From positions 1 through 58,645 of the forward strand of contig UQXP01000006.1 in NCBI GenBank assembly GCA_900545055.1: a stretch of 58,645 nucleotides of DNA. Reading direction: 5' to 3'. Position 1 is the stretch's first letter; the number at the start of each line of letters is the position of its first letter. Positions 1-7,634 of the stretch are shown one piece after another. Source of the DNA: an uncultured Collinsella sp. (GTDB lineage Bacteria; Actinomycetota; Coriobacteriia; Coriobacteriales; Coriobacteriaceae). Under the pieces are notes generated by a model. The model searched no databases, was not told the DNA's origin, and was given only the letters and a program-made list of their open reading frames with translations. A program made the position numbers and the translations under genes.

Positions 1-311
1 GGGTTGGTTTGGGTTCGGAGGGATGGGGCGGGGGCGCCGGTTGCGGCGGTGGTGCCGTCGTCGCTTTCCGTGTTGACGGCGCTGGTGCCGGTGGATGTTG
101 CAGTGCCGTCCTCTACGGTATCTGCTGTCGCATTTGTGTCGGTGCCGTCCTTGGCCTCGCCCGTGTCGCTGGTCGTGGCGTCGGCTTGCGCCTGATGCTC
201 GGCTGTTGCTGGAGGCTGGATGGCTTCCGCAATGGCCGCCATGGGCATCGTCGCGCCGACCATGGACGCGCACGCGATCGCGCAGATCAGGTAGTAAAGG
301 GGTCGTTTCAT
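1..311 (-). CDS. Secreted Ala/Thr-rich protein, N-terminal part only
   Basis: Reading leftwards from an ATG at 309-311, the frame stays open to the window edge (103 codons), so the C-terminus is missing. It begins MKRPLYYLICAIACASMVG, a classic signal peptide: short basic start, hydrophobic core, then small residues (AAIAEA) near position 29 as a likely cleavage site. The rest is low complexity, rich in Ala, Thr, Asp and Gly, as in the linker that follows the signal in many exported proteins of Gram-positive bacteria. GAGAGG lies about 7 bases before the start. Function cannot be told without the missing part; it is probably a surface or extracellular protein. Confidence 0.7.
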   Translation of the reverse strand, partial: MKRPLYYLICAIACASMVGATMPMAAIAEAIQPPATAEHQAQADATTSDTGEAKDGTDTNATADTVEDGTATSTGTSAVNTESDDGTTAATGAPAPSLRTQTN

Positions 312-607
312 AGCGGAGCCTCTCGGTGAGCAGCCAATAGGGTCCGAAGGCAGCTCCAGGCCAGCACTCCGCACATATTTTGTTGGGGTTTATTTTACGG
401 GAACACCAGTCAACATCAGCGAACTTTCTGGGTAATGTTGGGATGGGTACCGTAGAGGACCGGGCGATACATGCAGGGGGATGCCCGGGATTGGCTTTTC
501 GATTCATAAGTTGCTCGAAGCAGCTATGCCGCACCATGTCAGTCTCCTTGGGTGCGAACTTAAGCAGATGGGTGATATGTTAACGATTGAGCTGTTATTT
601 TCCGTGT
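312..607. other. Intergenic, no convincing gene
   Basis: About 300 bases with no coding frame I would defend. A minus-strand ATG at 535-537 has an AAGGAG six bases before it, but its frame runs into the signal-peptide gene out of phase and its composition is not protein-like. The stretch probably holds the promoter of the partial secreted gene. Confidence 0.5.
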
Positions 608-662
608 ACTCGTTGGGCTGAGGTCGTCGCGGTCTTAGTGGCCTCCGCCCGACGAGTTTTGC
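608..662 (+). terminator. Strong hairpin at the 3' end of the KAP NTPase gene
   Basis: ACTCGTTGGGCTGAGG (608-623) pairs with CCTCCGCCCGACGAGT (642-657) with one mismatch and one G-T pair. On the plus strand a T-rich tail (TTTTGCTTT) follows. On the minus strand it sits just past the KAP gene stop but lacks a T run, so it may act mainly as an mRNA 3' stabiliser for that operon. Confidence 0.5.
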
Positions 663-663
663 T

Positions 664-2025
664 TTAATCCGATGGTGGGGTCAAACGGTGGAAGAGTGAT
701 TGGTCTATTGGCGAGAAATATTGCACGTCGTTATTTAACTCGGCGATTCTTGGATCCAGTCTGTCGTCGGTATATATCAAGGCGCAAAGGTCTTCTATAA
801 AACGTTTGTGCCTATTCTCAATACCTTGGTTATAGGGGAATTCACCCTTTTTAGACCCCCATGCTTCTTCGATTGCGCTATCGAGACATTTAATAAAGAG
901 TTCGCTGTGGCAAGCAAGCTCGTATACGGCGTCATAGCCTCTGCCAGCTCTTACCTCGTACCAAGACAAAGGCTCATAGTAGGCCAGAACATTGAGAACT
1001 GGCAGGAGGCATTGTTTTGGGAAAATCGATATCTCGTTGACTCCGTAGAAAGTTTGATAATTGAGAATGTAGCTCAGGAGTTCCGAGATTGATACCGCCA
1101 GTCTGTTGCAGGCTCGGAGCGAAGCCTTTTTGTAGTTAAGTAGTTCTATCGTTATATTTACAAAAACGTATCCCATTTTCGTATTAACGCCCTTGAGCGA
1201 AAGATAGTCGGCGGGTTTTACCGGGTTTAGCTCTATGCGCTTATCATAAAAGCGCTCTAGGTATTTAACTCCATCAAAGTTGGGCCCGTATACTCCTTCG
1301 AGCGAATTAGCTAGCTGTGAAATATCGGTCGAATATACTACGACAATGTTATCTTGCTGAAACAAAGTCTTTGCTTGCTCGAGTACCTTTACAGCGAATT
1401 CTGGCCGGCAGCGATCAAGTTCATCGATAAAAATGACGGCTCGATGTGCTATCCCGGGAAGATAGTTTCTTACGAGCTCGTCTATTCGACTTCGGAGCTT
1501 CTTCTCTTCTTTGTATCTTTCGAGAAAATCGACGCCGTTAAAGTCTTTAACGAAATTGCTGACGCTGAGGTTTAGCCCGAATACCGAGGCCGTTGTCTCG
1601 ATGATATCGCCGATGCTTTTCCAGGGGTCTACCTCTCCATGGACGGTTGATTTGTCTACTGACATGGCGATTGTTGCCAATATGGGCAGGATTGGATTAT
1701 CGAAATGATCATCTTCCCAGGCGTTGAAATAAATGGGCAGAAATGGGTTGGCTAGAAGATCTTTTGCTGTGGCACCAAATATCGAATCCAGTTTTGCGGT
1801 GTCCTGCTCGAGCGCCGGATTTGCCATTCGCAGGACTCTTTCGACCTGTTTTATAAAAAACGTTTTACCTGAGCCCCAGGGGGCATTGACGAGAATCGTA
1901 TAGGGAGGTTCTACAGCAAGAAGCATTTGCAGGAATCTTTCGACCTCGCCATGCCGGCGCAATGGATCTTGAGATATCGCAGCATCAATGGCCTCAGGCG
2001 TGGGCTCTTCGTCTGCTCGCTTCAT
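664..2025 (-). CDS. KAP-family P-loop NTPase
   Basis: A 453-residue KAP-family NTPase. Walker A is APWGSGKT (about residues 48-55), the family block FNAWEDD follows near 100, and Walker B is VIFIDELDRCRPEF (about 197-210), which is the typical KAP signature. I see no transmembrane pair inside the domain, so it is probably soluble. The start at 2025 (MKRADEEP) is chosen because GAAGG lies a few bases upstream; in-frame upstream starts at 2046 and 2127 are possible. It is the last gene of a leftward operon after ietA and ietS, with a 184-base gap. KAP NTPases occur in phage-exclusion and other defence loci, so a third subunit of the Iet-like module is an inference from position. GC content is low compared with the housekeeping genes. 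Confidence 0.85.
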   Translation of the reverse strand: MKRADEEPTPEAIDAAISQDPLRRHGEVERFLQMLLAVEPPYTILVNAPWGSGKTFFIKQVERVLRMANPALEQDTAKLDSIFGATAKDLLANPFLPIYFNAWEDDHFDNPILPILATIAMSVDKSTVHGEVDPWKSIGDIIETTASVFGLNLSVSNFVKDFNGVDFLERYKEEKKLRSRIDELVRNYLPGIAHRAVIFIDELDRCRPEFAVKVLEQAKTLFQQDNIVVVYSTDISQLANSLEGVYGPNFDGVKYLERFYDKRIELNPVKPADYLSLKGVNTKMGYVFVNITIELLNYKKASLRACNRLAVSISELLSYILNYQTFYGVNEISIFPKQCLLPVLNVLAYYEPLSWYEVRAGRGYDAVYELACHSELFIKCLDSAIEEAWGSKKGEFPYNQGIENRHKRFIEDLCALIYTDDRLDPRIAELNNDVQYFSPIDQSLFHRLTPPSD

Positions 2026-2209
2026 GGTGGTTGCCTTCTTTCGCATGATTTGATTGGGCGGGTGCTGAACATATCGTTTGAATCGGGTTATTGCTCGAAA
2101 ATACTGAGACCGGCTTCGTTCTCGCAATTTGGATTAGCCACAAATGTAGATAATCTTGGAGGGTGAAGCCGGCCATATATCTTATGGTGTCGTTGCCTGA
2201 GGGCTTTGC

Positions 2210-4450
2210 CTACTCAAACTCCACCTCAACTTGACTGTGCTCGTAAATCTTGAGTTCGTTATCAATTTCGACCCGTTCTACCATCCAGCCAATGGCGGAG
2301 CACTGTCGTATGAATGTATCAATCCGGTTCTCACCTTTTAGATTATGGATGGTGACCACTACGCCAAAACGCTGTGGATCATGCGAACCCTTTTGATATC
2401 TAGACGACTTGCGAATCATCATGCCCCACATTGGGTTGGTATACACTTTTTTGGGCTTACTACGGCTGGTTAGCGGTTCGGATATGTGCTTGACATTGTC
2501 CCATTTACGCAGCTTTTTCCGAGCCTTCTCTTCATCGGTCGTGCAGCTTTCCTCACCCTGGTCGTTGGGCTGCAGCGACTTGATTAGCCCGTCGTTTCCG
2601 ATTCGCCCAAAATGCAAATCGAGCTCGGTGTCCGTATAGTCGACGCCTTGGTTTCTGTTGCATTTAGGGAAGTAGCACAGGGTCGCTCTCGCAACGGACG
2701 GGTAAGATGTGCCCGAAACGGGGATAGGAAAGTTGAAGTTATAATTCTCGCGTTCGGTGGCCACGCCGCTGAGCATGAATCGAATTTCGTCGTTACTGGT
2801 TTCGAGTATCTTTTCAATTTGGACGGGAACGATGCCGTAGCCAAGTCGATCCATGTCTTCGGGTTTTGTCCACGCACATGCAGCATCGATTAGCAGGGCC
2901 TTGGCAAGTTCACAGCTCAGGTGCATCTTATAAATGAGATAGGCAGCTTTTCGTGCAATTAAGGGAGCCGCAAAAGAGGTGCCGACAGCCGGATAAGCAC
3001 CGGTCCCGCAGCAGGCGGTTATAGCATCACCCTTATCCCCTCCGTAATACGCGAGGTCTGGCTTGTGATGAAAGCTTAAGACTGGCCCTCTTCTTGTGTA
3101 GGACGCTGGTTCGTTGTTTCTATTAACGGCGTTGACAACAAGGGCATTAATGGAGTCCGCTGGGGAACCAAGATATGTGGGTTTACCATTTTCCTGGTTA
3201 GTGCCAGCAACAACGAAGAGGACGTCGTATTTCTGCTGCAGTTTGTCTAGCAGGGCCGCTTCGGGCGATATGGAGTTTCGAGACACTTCCTCCATTGACC
3301 CCAAGGAGATGTTCCAAACTTTGATGTCTTGGTTCTCGGCAACAATGCGCTCAATGTGCTTCATTACCGTAAACGAACTGAACTTGCCTGCGGTTGCAAC
3401 TCCAAAATGTCGAACTCTAAAGTGGCCACAATGGTCGTCCAGCGATGGATTTTGGGCCTGAGCGTCAACGATCAATGAGCTGACACATGTGCCATGTCGA
3501 TAATCGCCTGCAGTGGGATTGATGCCTTCGGGTAAGCAGCTTCTGTAGTCTACCCAGTTGCTGAAGTACGGTGGGTATTTCTCTTCAAATGGAGTGTCGA
3601 TTACGCCGATGACGGGCTCATCGGTGGGATATTCAGGGAGGCTGCTGATGGCGGGGGAGGCTGAGCCTTCGTCACTCATAGGTGCGTAAGAAGACAGATC
3701 GATAACCGACATGGCTACAAGATAGGGGGCGCGCTCGAGCAGCGTTCGATATTCTGTTTTGGTTAATAGAACGCTGTTCTCCAAGAGGTTTGCAGGGGAT
3801 ACGTCAATGTGAAGCTCCTCAAATAGGTCTTGCGGGTCCCTCTCCGTTTCAAATAGCGTAACGATTGCGTTTTCGTCGGTAGCCGCTGGCGGCTTGTCTA
3901 TTCTAAATTCATTGACGTAATAGGAATCGCGTATGAGTTGCGCAAAGCCCGATCGGGTGAGCGTGTGTGAAACGGCCGGATTCCATTTTTGTTTGAGCTT
4001 ATCATTTTTAACCAGATCGACCATCTTATCTGCGTTCATCAGTCCATCAAAATAATCGACTACGATTCGCTCGCACTCACGCAGCTTGCTAATAGTTGAC
4101 CGGATGGTCGCCTCGGGAACGTAATGAGTCATCAGGTGCCTTGGGTGGTTCCCATTAAAATCGAGATAACGGGCGCCGCGGATAGACAATTCTGGTTCAC
4201 TGTCTTTTCCGCCGTTCAGCATCTCTTTTATTCGATTGCTCTTGGCGACAATCTGACGGTATTCAACGGATACCAAGATGTCTTCGATTATGGCATCTTT
4301 GGGCCATTTGCTCAGAACGGTTTCGAGGCTCTTGCGAATGTGCGAAATCCTCTCTGCAGTGACCGTGCCTTTAGCGGGGAGCGTTGCGGGACCCGGTCGC
4401 GAGCCTCTTGCGGTTTGAAAATCGCCAGTGAGCCTGATCAAGCTGTTCAT
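2210..4450 (-). CDS. ietS: Subtilisin-like (S8) serine protease, IetS-like
   Basis: A 746-residue protein with an S8 peptidase domain at about residues 275-530. The catalytic set is complete: Asp285 in GVIDT, His319 in YRHGTCVSSL, the oxyanion Asn418 in VAGTNQENG, and Ser492 in VGTSFAAP. There is no signal peptide, so it acts in the cytoplasm. About 270 residues precede the protease domain and 220 follow it, as in IetS-type proteins. It starts three bases after the AAA+ ATPase stop, and its AAGGAG site lies in the end of that gene, so the two are translationally coupled. IetA/IetS were described as a plasmid stability pair on the Agrobacterium Ti plasmid (ATPase as antitoxin, protease as toxin) and later as an anti-phage module. 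The natural substrate is unknown. Confidence 0.85.
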   Translation of the reverse strand: MNSLIRLTGDFQTARGSRPGPATLPAKGTVTAERISHIRKSLETVLSKWPKDAIIEDILVSVEYRQIVAKSNRIKEMLNGGKDSEPELSIRGARYLDFNGNHPRHLMTHYVPEATIRSTISKLRECERIVVDYFDGLMNADKMVDLVKNDKLKQKWNPAVSHTLTRSGFAQLIRDSYYVNEFRIDKPPAATDENAIVTLFETERDPQDLFEELHIDVSPANLLENSVLLTKTEYRTLLERAPYLVAMSVIDLSSYAPMSDEGSASPAISSLPEYPTDEPVIGVIDTPFEEKYPPYFSNWVDYRSCLPEGINPTAGDYRHGTCVSSLIVDAQAQNPSLDDHCGHFRVRHFGVATAGKFSSFTVMKHIERIVAENQDIKVWNISLGSMEEVSRNSISPEAALLDKLQQKYDVLFVVAGTNQENGKPTYLGSPADSINALVVNAVNRNNEPASYTRRGPVLSFHHKPDLAYYGGDKGDAITACCGTGAYPAVGTSFAAPLIARKAAYLIYKMHLSCELAKALLIDAACAWTKPEDMDRLGYGIVPVQIEKILETSNDEIRFMLSGVATERENYNFNFPIPVSGTSYPSVARATLCYFPKCNRNQGVDYTDTELDLHFGRIGNDGLIKSLQPNDQGEESCTTDEEKARKKLRKWDNVKHISEPLTSRSKPKKVYTNPMWGMMIRKSSRYQKGSHDPQRFGVVVTIHNLKGENRIDTFIRQCSAIGWMVERVEIDNELKIYEHSQVEVEFE

Positions 4451-4453
4451 GAG

Positions 4454-5485
4454 CTACTCCTTTAGGGTTCGCGCAATGGTGCTTCGTGAAATGCCTGTCA
4501 AAACTTCCATTTCTCTTAAAGTGAAACCTTGAGTTTTAAGCAGCTCGAGTGAATCAGGCTCATATCCATGTAGACGCTGATATAGCTTGCGGAGATAGTC
4601 GTTTGGATTAAGAGGATCACTAAACGCGACGGAGGTCTTGATGAGGTTTTTGAGTGTGCCGGGCCAGGGCAGATCCGGGCAACTCTGCAGCACCTTTTTT
4701 AGGGTCCGAGAGTCGTTTTTGATTGCCTGATTGTTTTTGGTCAGATTCTTTGCGATTGATTCGCCGATATCAACGAGATCGTCATGGGTGTATCTATTAA
4801 AGTCAATTTGTACATCGAAGCGCCTGGCGAGTGCCGGGTCTAGTTTGTCGTAAAGGTTCGTTGTTGCGATTATGGCGGATCGCGTGTTCAGCTTGTCGAA
4901 CTCTTTTAGGAGTGCACTTGTGGCTCGCCCCATCTCACGGACGTCGTTTTGGTTAATTCTATCTAAGGCTATAGCATCGATTTCATCGAACAGGACAATG
5001 GCGCCGTCGCCGATATCGTGGATTTCTTGGAAGACCTTCGCGATATTCTTGGCCGTCTCTCCGAGTTTGCTATCGATGATTTGATTGAAATCAACGGCAT
5101 ATAACTGGTAGCCAAGTATTCTGGCTATCTGTTTTGTAGCTTCGGTTTTGCCGGTTCCCGATGCGCCGTAAAAGAGGACAGTGTTGATGTCCACATCTTT
5201 AGATAGAGCATTGAGCAGCCCTTGGATATCGTTAGCGATGGCCTGGGGAAGGGGCAGCGAGGTGTTGTTGCTGATTACCTTTTCTAAGAAGTCATATTCC
5301 TGCTCTGTGACTTCTTGTGGCACAAACGTACGTGTCCTAGCAATGAGGGCCATGATGTAGCTTGCAAGCTCGGGTTGCCCGGACGATTCAAAATCTTTCG
5401 CAATAATAGTGGCTGCGTTGTTGAAGGCGATGTCGTCGTGTTCCGAATGCGCTCGGATTAAGTCGATGATGTCCGATCTCTTCAT
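4454..5485 (-). CDS. ietA: AAA+ ATPase, IetA-like, with C-terminal HTH
   Basis: A 343-residue single-domain AAA+ ATPase of the FtsH/spastin-like classic type. Walker A is GASGTGKT (107-114), Walker B is VLFDEIDA (164-171), sensor 1 is ATTN (207-210), and the arginine finger pair is in ALARRFD (about 219-224). The last 25 residues (TLREMEVLTGISRSTIARTL) look like a helix-turn-helix, which could give autoregulation or target recognition; this is an inference. The start is backed by GGAGAGGAG upstream and a good promoter (5508-5536). In the Iet model the ATPase restrains or feeds the partner protease encoded next. Confidence 0.85.
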   Translation of the reverse strand: MKRSDIIDLIRAHSEHDDIAFNNAATIIAKDFESSGQPELASYIMALIARTRTFVPQEVTEQEYDFLEKVISNNTSLPLPQAIANDIQGLLNALSKDVDINTVLFYGASGTGKTEATKQIARILGYQLYAVDFNQIIDSKLGETAKNIAKVFQEIHDIGDGAIVLFDEIDAIALDRINQNDVREMGRATSALLKEFDKLNTRSAIIATTNLYDKLDPALARRFDVQIDFNRYTHDDLVDIGESIAKNLTKNNQAIKNDSRTLKKVLQSCPDLPWPGTLKNLIKTSVAFSDPLNPNDYLRKLYQRLHGYEPDSLELLKTQGFTLREMEVLTGISRSTIARTLKE

Positions 5486-5507
5486 GTGTGCTCCTCTCCT
5501 TAGTTAT

Positions 5508-5536
5508 ATTGTATGAGACAGACTGAGACAAAGCAA
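5508..5536 (-). promoter_or_regulatory. Promoter of the ietA-ietS-KAP operon
   Basis: On the minus strand TTGCTT (5531-5536) and TACAAT (5508-5513) are separated by exactly 17 bases, a good sigma-A type promoter about 25 bases ahead of the ietA start. Confidence 0.7.
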
Positions 5537-5582
5537 GAATTGATTGAACATGGATGCAATGAAGTATGCTAGGATTGAGTTG

Positions 5583-5606
5583 TCTAGATTCAAACTGTTC
5601 TAGATT
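5583..5606 (+). promoter_or_regulatory. Paired TCTAGATT sites ahead of the microprotein genes
   Basis: TCTAGATT occurs at 5583-5590 and again at 5599-5606, a 16-base period with palindromic TCTAGA cores. It lies in the divergent promoter region, just before the ribosome binding site of the first small gene. It could be an operator for the HTH of the ATPase or another regulator; no binding data exist here. Confidence 0.35.
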
Positions 5607-5618
5607 GGAGGTGAGATT

Positions 5619-5747
5619 ATGACTACCCACCATGGAGGCAAGGTTGGCGCTGCTGCCAAGACGCTCGCGAGCTCCTCGACGAGTAAAGCCGCGAAGACTG
5701 CGGCTGCGAAGACGCTGGTCAAGCATCAGATTGCCAAGCATCGCTAG
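5619..5747 (+). CDS. Basic 42-residue protein, first of a pair
   Basis: A short frame (42 codons) starting ATG at 5619 behind TTGGAGGTGAGATT, a strong and well-spaced ribosome binding site. The product is rich in Lys, Ala, Thr and Ser, with AAAKT, KAAKT and AAAKT repeats, ends KHQIAKHR and has no acidic residue. It resembles the tail of a histone H1 or a cationic peptide and could bind nucleic acid or membranes. It lies 134 bases from the divergent ietA gene and 42 bases before a second small basic gene. I do not recognise a family. The ribosome binding site, clean start and repeated motif argue for a real gene. Confidence 0.6.
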   Translation: MTTHHGGKVGAAAKTLASSSTSKAAKTAAAKTLVKHQIAKHR

Positions 5748-5789
5748 TTTGCGAGCAAAGCATTTTGTAACAGTTGGGAGGTGATATAT

Positions 5790-5900
5790 ATGGCTTTGAA
5801 GACGATTCGCGTAAAGATTCCGAAGTGCCGAATTGGCGCAACGGGTTCGGTCGGGAAGATCGGAACGACCGCGAAGGCCGTAAAAGTAAAGATTCGCTAG
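5790..5900 (+). CDS. Basic 36-residue protein, second of a pair
   Basis: A 36-codon frame starting ATG at 5790 behind GTTGGGAGGTGATATAT, again a strong ribosome binding site. The product starts MALKTIRVKIPK and ends AKAVKVKIR. It has alternating basic and branched residues, one Cys (position 13), a Gly-rich middle and no acidic residue. Alternation of that kind suits a beta-hairpin or membrane-active cationic peptide. The stop codon is within the 5' arm of a 13-bp hairpin. Its function is unknown; a two-peptide toxin, a nucleic acid-binding pair, or targets or triggers of the neighbouring protease are all open. Confidence 0.6.
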   Translation: MALKTIRVKIPKCRIGATGSVGKIGTTAKAVKVKIR

Positions 5901-5926
5901 GCTTTAGCGGCAACTAAAGCCTAGCG
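5895..5926 (+). terminator. Perfect 13-bp hairpin overlapping the stop of the second microprotein
   Basis: CGCTAGGCTTTAG (5895-5907) is the exact reverse complement of CTAAAGCCTAGCG (5914-5926), with a CGGCAA loop. No T run follows, so it is more likely an mRNA-stabilising element than a terminator by itself. Confidence 0.5.
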
Positions 5927-5965
5927 CGATGTTGACATAGCGGGCCAACATCAAACATTTTATGG

Positions 5966-6016
5966 GGGTCTCCGGCGAGATTCAAGCGTCGGGGACCCGC
6001 GTTATTTTTTGTTTTA
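5966..6016 (+). terminator. Intrinsic terminator after the microprotein pair
   Basis: GGGTCTCCGGC (5966-5976) pairs over 11 bp (two G-T pairs) with GTCGGGGACCC (5988-5998), followed by GCGTTATTTTTTGTTTT. Confidence 0.75.
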
Positions 6017-6080
6017 TCGGCATATGCGCCGCAGCCTCTTCTTATACGACATGTGGCGGCGCTATTAGTTTGGACAATTA

Positions 6081-6665
6081 ATGAGTGAATTAGATATAGT
6101 ATCCATTTGGATTAGTTCGATGGTGGCCATAGCAACTGTCGTTGCATCGTGGGCGGGCCTTAGAGCCCTGGTGATTCAAACTTCTCCGAATATTATTATG
6201 TTCATTCGGCCAGATGATGTCTCGCCCTCACTAGCGCGGCTTGTTATCAGAAATATTGGAGAGGCGCCTGCATACAATGTTTCGTTTCGACTTTCTCCTG
6301 ACTTGTTTCTAAAGGATTCTTTCGAATATAAACATGCTTCCGTAGTGTTTGATAGGGGCTACGCAATTTTGCCTCCTAAACATGAGAGGGACATTCTCTT
6401 GGGAAGGTTTGAGGATCTCGAAGGATTGTGGGGGAGCTTCATTGTTGAAGTGAATGTCTCCTTTTCAAAGAAATACGGGCGTAGACGTTTCTCGACTATC
6501 TGCCCGGTTGAGATTGGCTCATTTGAGAGCACGATCTCTATTTCTTGTGAGACTACTTTTGAAAAGGACCAAAGGGCTGCCTATCGCGAAATCAGGCAGT
6601 TTGGTAAGCGCCTTCGCGGAATAGAAAACGCGATTTGTTCATTGGGGAATTGTGACGAAGAGTAA
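6081..6665 (+). CDS. Unknown membrane-anchored protein, 194 residues
   Basis: The protein has one hydrophobic segment near the N-terminus (IWISSMVAIATVVASWAGL, about residues 8-27), followed by about 165 soluble residues predicted to be rich in beta strands (LARLVIRNIGEAPAYNVSFRL, an immunoglobulin-like stretch). The tail contains basic residues (KRLRG) and two Cys. I do not recognise the family; similar one-pass proteins occur near phage and defence genes. Its ribosome binding site is weak (GGACAATTA). It is AT-rich like its neighbours and lies alone between a terminator and an IS remnant. Confidence 0.6.
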   Translation: MSELDIVSIWISSMVAIATVVASWAGLRALVIQTSPNIIMFIRPDDVSPSLARLVIRNIGEAPAYNVSFRLSPDLFLKDSFEYKHASVVFDRGYAILPPKHERDILLGRFEDLEGLWGSFIVEVNVSFSKKYGRRRFSTICPVEIGSFESTISISCETTFEKDQRAAYREIRQFGKRLRGIENAICSLGNCDEE

Positions 6666-6791
6666 GGTTGTACGCTGGTGACGAATAATTTCCCCCGCAG
6701 ATCGACGACTGCATGACAGAACACGGCCCTCGTCCCGTCATATGATTTCTAGCGGCTAAACAACAAATCATAGACGAAGGGGACACGGGCC

Positions 6792-6959
6792 GTGTCTGCG
6801 AACCTCGTAACGGTCGACGAGGAGTCGCTGCGCAAGGACATAATGAATCTGGTGAGGAAGCCCGTTAATGAGACGCTCAACGGGCTGCTCGACGAGGGGT
6901 CGTCCGAGCTCGTCGGGGCTGGGCACCACGAGGGGACGGCGGGCCTGGGCTATAGGGTT
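6792..6959 (+). pseudogene. IS256-type transposase remnant (N-terminal fragment)
   Basis: From a GTG at 6792 about 55 residues match the start of Mutator/IS256 transposases: LRKDIMNLV then ETLNGLLDEGSSELVGAG, which corresponds to the conserved ET-N-LLD-EA-L-GA-RYE block. Homology then stops and the sequence turns AT-rich and unrelated, so more than 85 percent of the transposase is gone. The 100 bases before it contain ACACGGCCCTCGTCC and, inverted, GGGGACACGGGCCGTGT, consistent with an eroded element end. This marks past transposon activity in the island. Confidence 0.5.
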
Positions 6960-6983
6960 ACCGTTCGATTCAAATTAATAGCG

Positions 6984-7012
6984 TTGATTTATGAATCAAT
7001 AATTAGTATCCT
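6984..7012 (+). promoter_or_regulatory. Promoter of a putative small RNA
   Basis: TTGATT (6984-6989) and TATCCT (7007-7012) are 17 bases apart. TTGATTTATGAATCAA is itself a 6+6 inverted repeat and might be an operator. No start codon with a ribosome binding site follows. Confidence 0.5.
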
Positions 7013-7018
7013 ATCTAA

Positions 7019-7101
7019 AAGCGGTATTGACGCGGGTAGCCTACGGGCCCCGCGTCCTGCGGAAAGGTGGCTATCCTTCTTGGGATGGCCGCCTTTCTTT
7101 T
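7019..7101 (+). ncRNA. Putative small RNA with two hairpins
   Basis: From the predicted start near 7019 the transcript would fold ACGCGGG (7030-7036) with CCCGCGT. It would then fold the 14-bp stem AAAGGTGGCTATCC (7063-7076) with GGATGGCCGCCTTT (7083-7096) and end in TTTCTTTTGTT. Promoter, structure and intrinsic terminator in 120 bases with no coding frame suggest a small RNA of about 80 nt. It is not a known class to me. Confidence 0.4.
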
Positions 7102-7102
7102 G

Positions 7103-7427
7103 TTAAGGTGCCGCAATGACGGTGAAGCCTTTCATGTCTATTGACGATCGGGACAGATTGTCTGTTGACAGAGGAGCGTGTCGGTATGGAACTTGCCGGC
7201 GACCACCGCTCCGATACGATTGCCTTGATGAATGGCTGATCCATGATGGGGCTCAAAATATGACTCGAGAGCTTGGCGGTATTGGATTGACGGCCTTGCA
7301 AGTTCTCCCTTAAAGTAATAGGCGTGATGAGGCCTTGCGACGATACGTTCGGCTTGGTCCGTGGGAACCGCCGAAAGGCGGTTTTCGCGTTTAGGGGGCT
7401 GTTTCCGAAGGACACTTGTCCGAATTT
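7103..7427. other. Intergenic; one hairpin, no gene recognised
   Basis: Open frames here are short, lack ribosome binding sites and have no recognisable product. AACCGCC-GAAA-GGCGGTT at 7366-7383, followed by TTCGCGTTT, is a short terminator-like hairpin. The stretch may be decayed mobile DNA. Confidence 0.4.
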
Positions 7428-7584
7428 GCTTCTGGGCAGTGGGTTTTTACTGCGTATTTCGGAAGTGCGGGGAAAATCGAAACTTGCTGAACGCACCCCG
7501 ATTTTTGCCAATTAAACCGCAGGTCGCAAGGTCTCAAATCTGGGATCTGGCCGGCAGGTCTCGGGTTTTCACCGCACTTCCGAA
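7428..7584 (+). repeat. Inverted-repeat element, copy A
   Basis: A 157-base non-coding element. TTCGGAAGTGCGG (7458-7470) is the exact reverse complement of CCGCACTTCCGAA (7572-7584), with about 100 bases between and a conserved internal block ACCGCAGGTCGC. It aligns over its length, in the same orientation, with copy B at 9282-9441. A more diverged relative, copy C, lies at 9452-9572. It could be a MITE-like repeat or a structured RNA. Confidence 0.7.
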
Positions 7585-7634
7585 TGCATGCTAAATATGG
7601 CTTCAACGTGCTTGGCCTTGAAAGCCATAATAGG

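Noticed and set aside
1..537. A long minus-strand open frame from an ATG at 535-537 with a good AAGGAG site
   Set aside because: It runs out of phase through the clear signal-peptide gene, and its second half has the Arg/His-rich look of a wrong frame in GC-rich DNA. A short real peptide before 311 cannot be excluded.
1994..2176. Small 60-residue minus-strand frame between ietS and the KAP gene
   Set aside because: No ribosome binding site, overlaps the KAP start in another frame, and no recognisable motif.
7116..7511. Short open frames on both strands in 7116-7511
   Set aside because: No ribosome binding sites and no family resemblance; part of the stretch is the left end of repeat copy A.
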